Assembly: GCA_034096865.1 (NCBI GenBank)
Contig: JAWQFJ010028229.1
Span: 31,001-95,000, forward strand
Source of the DNA: Theodoxus fluviatilis
Lineage: Eukaryota > Mollusca > Gastropoda > Cycloneritida > Neritidae
Direction: 5' to 3'
Length of the DNA: 64,000 bases
The position numbers were made by a program, and so were the translations under genes. The notes beneath the pieces were generated by a model that was not told the origin of the DNA, did no database searches, and saw only the letters and a program-made list of their open reading frames with translations. Shown piece by piece: positions 13,767 to 24,200 of the stretch; positions within the stretch are counted from its first letter, which is position 1, and every line of letters starts with the position of its first letter.

Positions 13767-16700
13767 ACACGCACACACACACACACGCACACACACACAC
13801 GCACATACACACACACACACACACACTATTTTAAGACCTTGTTTGGGGCTGATTTTGGACAGTCACATAATGAGGTTTTACTGTATTGTGTGACTTCCAA
13901 ATCCATCAGTGATATAGACAGTCAAACGAAACTTAAACTCATGCAATGCATTGAATCACAAATGGATGCCATAGACATCATACTGAGAAATAAAACTGGA
14001 ACCCTGCACTTTCATTCACACAAAGCTGATGCCCACAAAACAAGCACTGCTATCCCCATCAACACTCAAAAAGTGTCACTAACATCGACACCAAGTTCAC
14101 CATGCCTTCACAGGGATGTTCAAAAGTATTTGGGCTAGTTGGATACAAAAGTTACTAGCCCCAAATCTTTTTTACCAGCCCACCTTCCTTCCACATCTGT
14201 ATATATATTTTCGCTGTGTGTGTGTGTGTGTCTGTCTGTGTGTGTGTGTGTCTGTCTGTGTGACACTCATACGTTTCCACAGTTTTATTCCGATCGACTT
14301 GAAACTTGGCATGGGGTTAGGTGTGGACCGGGGTCAGGTCAACGTGGGGTTAAAAAAAAGGTGTCGCCATGGTAACCGAAAACTCAAAGTGCTCCGATTT
14401 GACCGAAATTTGGTGTGTAGGTAGGTGAAGTCAGATGATGAAGATCTGTGAAAAAAAATTTGGTTGTCATGGTTACGTCACGAGAAAAACAAGATGGCGG
14501 CTGAAGAATTTGGACGACTGTGTCGAAGGCGGCAAAGCCGCCTGAGACACAGGAGTTCCCATCGACCTAAAACTTGGTATGGGTTAGGTGTGGGCCGGGG
14601 TCAGGTCATGGTGGGGTTAAAAAATGGTGTTGCCATGGTAACCGGAAGTGGGCACAAACAAGATGGCCGCCAAAAACTCAAAGTGCTCCGATTTGACCGA
14701 AATTTGGTGTGTGGGTAGGTGAAACTTGGTGTGGGGTTAGGTGTTGGCCGGGGTCAGGTCATGGTGGGGTTAAAAAAATGGAGTTGCCATGGTAACCGGA
14801 AGTGGGCACAAACAAGATGGCCGCCAAAAACTCAAAAGTGCTCCGATTTGACTGAAATTTGGTGTGTGCGTAGGTAATGTCAGATGATGAAGATCTGTGA
14901 ACAAAGTTTTTGGTTACCATGGTTAATTAATGAGAAAAACAAAATGGCGGCTGAAGAATTTGGATGACTGTGTCGAAGGCGGTGAAGCCGCCTGAGACAC
15001 AGGAGTTCCCATCGATTTAAAACTTGGTATGGGATTAGGTGTGGGCCGGGGTCAGGTCATGGTGGGGTTAAAAAATGGTGTTGCCATGGTAACCAGAAGT
15101 GAGCACAAACAAGATGGCCTCAGAAAACTCAAAGTCCTCCAATTTGACCGAAATTTGATGTGTGGGTAGGTAAAGTCCAATGATGAAGATCTGTGAACGA
15201 ATTTTTTAACTCATCATGGTTACGTAATGCGAAAAATAAAATGGCGGCTGAAGAATTTGGCTTTGTATGTGGCTTTGCGCATTGCCTGGCCGCGAAGCGG
15301 CTAGTATGAATATAAAAAGTCAACGCAGTTTCCAAACATATTGACTCAAAATGTCTTCATGAAGATGATAAAGTATGCAATGCATTTTGCAGATATTAAA
15401 ATCAACAAAGCATAGCCCTCCTTTGAATGTAAAAATCTGACTAGAAAACTGAAAAATAAACTAATCTACAAAACATTAAAACTTTTAATTCACATCAACA
15501 AAATAAAATCAGATTCAGGAGTGACTGAAACTACAAATTCTGATTATTTGTTGCTTCTTTTCTGCTTTTCCCCCTTCTGGTGGTGGTTAACTCTCATCGC
15601 GCATGTGCACGACACACATCCATGGAAGCTGCTGGTCGAGAATGCTTTTAGCTCATTGTGAATGGAGCCAAAAACAACCAGAACTCTCATAGTTTGTTAG
15701 CATGAGTTGAGAAACATGTCAGACACCATGTGCAGCAGATGATATGAAAGTTATTATCAAGCATTAAAAAGCTTCATTTTTTTAAAACTAGCCTGTCGGG
15801 CGAGTGACTCTGCAGTTTTAAGTTGCTCGACATAGTTTTTACTTGCCCTGGGCGACCGGGTGAGTGGGTTTGAACATCCCTGCATACACCAACAGCTGTC
15901 ATTACCATAACACAAGCACTGCTATTCCCATCAACACACTAACACAGTTCCCACTTTGAACGTACAACTGTCATGATAACAACACAATGTGACTGTCATT
16001 AACACACTAACATACATAGCTATCACAAGATAGCTATCACTATCACCACATAACATGACTAATACCAAAAACACAAACACATCTGTCACAATCAACACAC
16101 ATATGAAGCCGTCATCAACATACAAACAAATCCATCACCATCAACATGCAATATGACTGTCATCACGAACACAAACACACCAGTACCTAGCAACACACAA
16201 ACAGATGTCACTAGCAACACGCAAGTGCATCTGTCACTAGCAACACATAAACACATCTGTCACTAGCAACACACAAACACAACTGTCACTAGCAACACAC
16301 AAACACATCTGTCACTAGCAACACACAAACACAACTGTCACTAGCAACACACAAGTACATCTGTCACTAGCAACATGCAAACACATCTGTCACTAGCAAC
16401 ACACAAACACATATGTCACTAGCAACACACAAACACATCTGTCACTAGCAACACACAAACACATCTGTCACTAGCAACACACAAACACATCCAATCAGTA
16501 GCAACACACAAACACATCTGTCACTAGCAACACACAAACACAACTGTCACTAGCAACACGCAAGCGCATCTGTCACTAGCAACACACAAGCGCATCTGTC
16601 ACTAGCAACACACAAGTACATCTGTCACTAGCAACACACAAACACATCCATCACTAGCAACACACAAACACATATGTCACTAGCAACACACAAACACATA

Positions 16701-19700
16701 TGTCACTAGCAACACACAAACACATCTGTCACTAGCAACACACAAACACATATGTCACTAGCAACACACAAACACATCTGTCACTAGCAACACACAAACA
16801 CATATGTCACTAGCAACACACAAACACATCTGTCACTAGCAACACACAAACACATCTGTCACTAGCAACACACAAGTACATCTGTCACTAGCAACACACA
16901 AACACATCCAATCAGTAGCAACACACAAGCGCATCTGTCACTAGCAACACACAAACACATCTGTCACTAGCAACACACAAACACATATGTCACTAGCAAC
17001 ACACAAGTACATCTGTCACTAGCAACACACAAACACATCCAATCAGTAGCAACACACAAGCGCATCTGTCACTAGCAACACACAAACACATATGTCACTA
17101 GCAACACACAAGTACATCTGTCACTAGCAACACACAAGCGCATCTGTCACTAGCAACACACAAGTACATCTGTCACTAGCAACACACAAACACATCCACC
17201 AGTAGCAACACACAAACACATCTGTCACTAGCAACACACAAGTACATCTGTCACTAGCAACACACAAACACATCTGTCACTAGCAACACACAAACACATC
17301 CATCACTAGCAACACACTAACACATATGTCACTAGAAACACACTAACACATCTGTCACTAGAAACACACAAACACATCTGTCACAATCAATACACATATG
17401 AAGCTGTCATCAACATACAAACATATCCATCATCATCAACATGCAATATGACTGTCATCATTAACATAAACATATCTGTCACTAGCAACACACAAACATA
17501 TCCGTCACTAGCAACACACAAGTACATCTGTCACTAGCAACACACAAACACATCCACCAGTAGCAACACACAAACACATCTGTCACTAGCAACACACAAG
17601 TACATCTGTCACTAGCAACACACAAACACATCTGTCACTAGCAACACACAAACACATCCATCACTAGCAACACACTAACACATATGTCACTAGAAACACA
17701 CTAACACATCTGTCACTAGAAACACACAAACACATCTGTCACAATCAATACACATATGAAGCTGTCATCAACATACAAACATATCCATCATCATCAACAT
17801 GCAATATGACTGTCATCATTAACATAAACATATCTGTCACTAGCAACACACAAACATATCCGTCACTAGCAACACACAAGTACATCTGTCACTAGCAACA
17901 CACAAGCACATCTGTCACTAGCAACACACAAGCACATCTGTCACTAGCAACACACAAACACATCTGTCACTAGCAACACACAAGCACATCTGTCACTAGC
18001 AACACACAAACACATCTGTCACTAGCAACACACAAGCACATCTGTCACTAGCAATACACAAACACATCTGTCACTAGCAACACACAAACATTTCTGTCAC
18101 TAGCAACACACAAACACATCTCTCACTAGCAACACACAAACACATCTGTCACTAGCAACACACAAACACATCTGTCACTAGCAACACACAAGTACATCTG
18201 TCACTAGCAATACACAAACATTTCTGTCACTAGCAACACACAAACACATCTCTCACTAGCAACACACAAGCACATCTGTCACTAGCAACACACAAACACA
18301 TCTGTCACTAGCAACACACAAGCACATCTGTCACTAGCAACACACAAACACATCTGTCACTAGCAACACACAAACACATCTGTCACTAGCAACACACAAG
18401 CACATCTGTCACTAGCAATACACAAACACATCTGTCACTAGCAACATGCAAACACATCTGTCACTAGCAACACACAAGTACATCTGTCACTAGCAACACA
18501 CAAACACATCTGTCACTAGCAACACACAAACACATCTGTCACTAGCAACACACAAACACATCTGTCACTAGCAACACGCAAGCGCATCTGTCACTAGCAA
18601 CACGCAAGCACATCTGTCACTAGCAACACGCAAGCGCATCTGTCACTAGCAACACACAAACACAACTGTCACTAGCAACACACAAACACAACTGTCACTA
18701 GCAACACACAAACACAACTGTCACTAGCAACACACAAACACAACTGTCACTAGCAACACACAAGCACATATGTCACTAGCAACATACAAACACATCCATC
18801 ACTAGCAACACACAAACACATCTGTCACTAGCAACACACAAGCGCATCTGTCACTAGCAACACACAAATACATCTGTCACTAGCAACATACAAACACATC
18901 TGTCACTAGCAACACACAAACACATCCATCACTAGCAACAAACCAACACATCTGTCACTAGCAACACACAAACACAACTGTCACTAGCAACACACAAGTA
19001 CATCTGTCACTAGCAACACACAAACACAACTGTCACTAGCAACACACAAAGACATCCATCACTAGAAACACACAAACACGTCCATCACTAGCAACACACA
19101 TATATATGTCATTATCAACACACAAACGTGTCTGTCACTAGCAACACACAAACACATTTATCCCTATCAACACACAAACACATCTGTCACTAGCAACACA
19201 CAAACACATCTGTCACTAGCAACACACAAACACATCTGTCACTAGCAACACACAAACACAACTGTCACTAGCAACGCACAAACACAACTGCCACAAGCAA
19301 CACACAAACACATCCATCACTAGCAACACACAGACATATCACTCAGTCATCATAAACATGCAAACTTATCCATCACCATCATTAACACATAACACATCTG
19401 TCACCACTAATACTAGTAATACACAAACATTTCTGTCACTCAGCACAAAAACACAGCTGTGACTGACATGGGGATTTGGAAACAGCTGTGGCATGGAGGA
19501 CGTACCGACTGCATCTGCAGATTGGCCATTGTAATAAAGTGCAGGAAGAGGTCACAACCAGACATAATGGAGAGGGTGCTCAGGTCAGTTTCCATCAGGA
19601 TTGCACTGGCTGCCTTGACCTTGTCTATCATCTCCATGATGGTGTTCACTGTGGTCAAAAGGCCAGGGACTCAATCACACCAACACTTGACCAAGCAAGA

Positions 19701-21230
19701 CCTATCAGGCTACAGTAACTGCAACAGTTTTCTAGCAAATTTCCACTTCCAGGGCTACGTAATACATTGTATTCTGTATCTTGCATGAAAGTATAACAAA
19801 AACAACCTGTGTCCTAAATTGGCTGTTTTCTCTGGAAGTGGAATCCCTATTAACACACACACACAAAATTAAATTGCTTACAGTTACAGTCCATCCAGTC
19901 AAAGTCAGATTGTCCAATGCCAATATTTCTGGTGAACTACAGCAATGAAGTCAGTCTATGACATCAAGCATGAAGAGTAATTAGACACTGACGATGGGTG
20001 AAAAGAGATACAGAACATGATAAGTGAATAGTGGTACAGCATATACAAGTATAGGTATTTGTTGGGCACAGGACCAATTGTCATGAATTGACAACCTCCC
20101 TGTACAGATGACTGCCAACTTACACAAAGTTACAGTATGGGCACATACCTAACTAGCATCAACATAGAGGTGAGACAGGCCAGTAACTACAGTGCGAGTG
20201 CACAATCCAATTAACATTTGATGTCCAGAAATGGTATCCTCCACCCTTGCCACCATTCCCATGCACCCCTTGCTGTCCTGCAAAGGTGTGGGCAAGATCT
20301 CCAATTTTCCTACTGGAAATCATTATTCTAAATTTGAATCATCCTTCTAAATTCAGCAACCAAAGGGGAACAAGTCAGCTCAGCCCCAAGATTATCACCC
20401 GACTGCTAAATTCAGGACAACATGAAACAGAAGCGAAATATCAGAGGGAGCAGTTGGAGTTTAGGCCAAAATAAAAACAGTTGTGGTTATGGTGACCGAA
20501 CCATTTTTTTCTGCCTACCCTAAACTTTTTATTTTTATCATGCAAAAAGAAATAAAGAAAAAAAAGAACGAAATCAACAGCAATCAATGAATTGTGTGCT
20601 GTCCCATCCTCCTTGTTCTAAAAGCACTCGTGAAATCCACTACAGTATTTAAGTTTTTTTTAATGAGTTTTGCAGCAAAAGACAGATTGTGATTTATGTC
20701 TAATCTGGCTAATCTTCCCAAATTTTTTTAAAATAAATAACTTCAGGCCAACCTACTGACCCCATTTTGTTGTTGATGCCATTAACCATAATCACAACTA
20801 TTTTTTCTTTTGGCCTTAGCAGACAGTTAAGTCCATACATCAAGGGGTGGAGATCAGTGGTGTAAAACATAGCATCTTATTCTAAATGAATTTTTCTGTA
20901 GTAAAAGCTCGATTGCCAAAAAGTGTAGGATATTTTACTTTTTATACAGGGCAACAATGTCCACCTTGTCAAACATGACACAGACAGAGGCCCAAGACAT
21001 GAGACAGAACACAGATTGCCCACACTTATCACTCACTGTCTGTATATTGAACAACAAGCCCAGCATGCAGGGAAACGGGCAAACACCCACCATTCATGAC
21101 CCTGACATAGTGCAACAGAGTCTGGATGGCTGCCAGAGCGGTGGAGAGGCTGGGGTCTTCCTCTATCAGCTTGAAGAAGGTCTTCCTGATGTCTGCAAAC
21201 ATGACAATAACATGGACAACAATAAGAACA

Positions 21231-21295
<65 letters not shown>

Positions 21296-24200
21296 CTTCA
21301 GTGAAGACATCAAGATGAAATTCAGGTTGGACAAATGTGCAAGGCTCATCATGCCACGACAAAGTGAAAAACATCAATGGCCTCCAGTGAGACATAGGGA
21401 CAACTGAAGATGCATCAGCAGACATGGGATACAAAGAACCGGGGATTCTGCAGTGTCAAGAAGGCATGCAATAGGAATTTAAGGTCATGGCAAAAAGAGA
21501 ATATGAAAAATGTACAAGCACTAAATAAGTGCTCAGGTCATGACTGACAGCATTCTGTTAACCTGAGTCAGTAGTGACTCTGGCACAGTTCGCAATGAAT
21601 GAGTAATAGACTTGACCCTTTGCATTACAGCCAAAAATAGTTCGTTTTGATACTATTTTTTCTCCACTTTTAACAGAAATCATTCAGATGTCAAAACTTG
21701 TTTCCATTTCAACACAAATATTTTATTTTATCAAATAAACACTTGTTTATCGCCTCAACAAAAGTAAGTTATGAGTTTTGTGCGAAATAGTCTTAGAACT
21801 ACTTTAACGGCATATGTCAGGGAGCAGATCGGCTATCCCACAAGCCTCTCGTGTGACCCTCATTTGAATTTTTTTGACGAAATCCTTCCATCACGTGATG
21901 TCAACTGTGCTAGAGACTTAATCCGACAGGCAAAATCTCTAGTGGACTAGAATGGGCTGACGGTTACAAAATCAAAGTCATAATGCATACAACTCATTCT
22001 CAAGTATGATGCACTGGCAACATTTCAGTCAGAAGTAATCACATTTGTTACGGTTCAAAATAAAAGTATTGTTGTCGCATAAATGAATGTTATAGGAGAT
22101 AAATAACAACTTTAAGTTTAAGTAGGTGTGTCACTTGACACCAATTTTTCAAATATGTGTAAACATTCTTTTCATATGAGTGTCATGGCAACGACTCTGA
22201 CCTCAATGAAAAGTTTGTTGATTTATTTCACTCTTCAATGTGACCAAGTGTTGAATTTTGCAGAACAGTGGTATCTGAACACATAAAAGTCAAATTAATT
22301 AGTGATGCGGCTCTTAAATGAGCATTTCTGAGTCCAGCGATGATGAATACTGGTTGCTTGAGGATGTGGGTGATGATAGCAATCCTTTACTCTCTTCTTT
22401 CAACTCGGACAACAAAGAAAATGCTGAAATTTCCCCTCACTCAATTACTCCAGATTACTGGTGTGTGCACATTGTCACATGGTTTATAATGTACACTTCC
22501 CCCCCACCCCCCTCTGTTTGCAATCAATCCCTTGGGGTGGAAGTAAGAATACACAACAGTAGAATTATCACTGGTTGAGTTATGAATTTGTTCAAGAATG
22601 TTTGAGTGATTTTCACTAATTTCAGTTATCCTGGTTACGCAAGGCATTTCTGAGCAAATGTGGCCATGTGGTCACAGTATCAATGTCTCATCACCTGTTG
22701 TTGCTGTCATCAATGTTTCGTTGTACAGTCTCTGTTAACATTTCTTACTATTCTAAGGCTTATCCAACTCTTTTTGTCTGATTTCCAGGATGCATGACTA
22801 TGGGGACTGTGACAATGGTTCAACTGATCCTGTCCCTCTATTTTGACCAGAGCTCTGGAGTGCTGTGGGAGTGAGAACTCAGTCATCATGTTCCAAGACT
22901 GGAGGAAAAAGGACCCAGACATCCCTGAACTGAATAGACCAGAAAATCAACTTTTATTTATTGAAGAACTGATAAAGACAGTTGGGTAAATCTGATAAGA
23001 AGGTTCCTGTGCCTCTGATGGAAAACAAAATGTATAAATTAATGTTCACCATGCAATGAAGCCAGCTTGGATGAAATTATCTTGAAACTGTTCAATGTTA
23101 AAATAAAATTCAGTCAAGTGTGAAATTGGCATCACACATTTGTTTCAAAAACAAGAGAAAATTGTTTAGTTCATGAACACTGGTAGCCATTTTCCTTGCA
23201 CTTGTTTCATGTGTGTACTGTTAAATACTGCTGCTGTCTTTTCCGAGTTTCAGAAATTGATTATTGCTTAATTTCATTTGTATGTAAATGAAGGATGTGC
23301 TATTGCTATTCCAGTGAAAGCTGTCCATCAATTCAATGAATGACATAAAGCTTCTAAAGTCTCCTTTGTGGCTACAGAGACTTGGCCTAGGTTTTGTCCT
23401 GGAAATACTGCAACCATTGAAAAAATGGCAAACATTCTAAATCGTGAGATATATTTTATTGAGTTAGAACATCTATGGTTAATAATTATATGTTTTAATT
23501 TACAAGTGTCTTTGAACACTGCAATAAGAAACCTAGTCAAGTTAGTAAATTGTACATTTTTTTCTGTTACGAGTATATGTACCCAATGTTATTTCGTCAT
23601 TCTGATTTTTGTGTGGTGCATTAATAGATTTCTTTTTAAAAAAAATTCCTTTTGTATGCTTATGATCTTAAAGCATATTGTCTCATCTTTCGGGTGTGTT
23701 ATGATTAAATGTGAAGGTGCGAGCAAGGAAGCGGCAAATACCACTGGGTATGACAATAGGCTTGTCCATGAGTACACAGCGCTGCATGAGCGCTTCATGT
23801 TGGCAATTGAGCGCTCCTGAACACCTACTTGTTAAAGGGGAGGTAAATCTTCTGCGCCCCATGTTGTGTTGATAGACGCTAAGAAAGTGTTTTCTTTGCC
23901 ACAGACATCGTTTATGCACGTGTAAATGTATTCTGCATGAATAAAGTCCACTACTGTGTCATCCTTACTTGCCATTACTCGCGCATACAGAGCGCTTGGG
24001 GCAAATAAAGCCTAAAATGTTGTCTGATATTATGATATTCGCCTTATTCTTATTTAACATTTTGTTACTTGAATATAATTTGTTAATTTTACTAGAGAGC
24101 TACTGTTCATAGCACTAGTACGACCGCACCTAGAGTTTGGAAATGTAGTATGGGCACCCTATCTGGAAAGAGACAAAACACTCGTTGAGAGAGTACAGAG

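Noticed and set aside
16181..19335. CRISPR-like array (regular repeats with variable parts)
   Set aside because: Units are contiguous 26-bp minisatellite copies without unique spacers, inside an intron of a eukaryotic gene.
21029..21434. Poly-Asp, poly-Ile and poly-His frames
   Set aside because: They cross the (GAT)n microsatellite; only the 21091-21192 part is real, as EIF2B1 exon 2.
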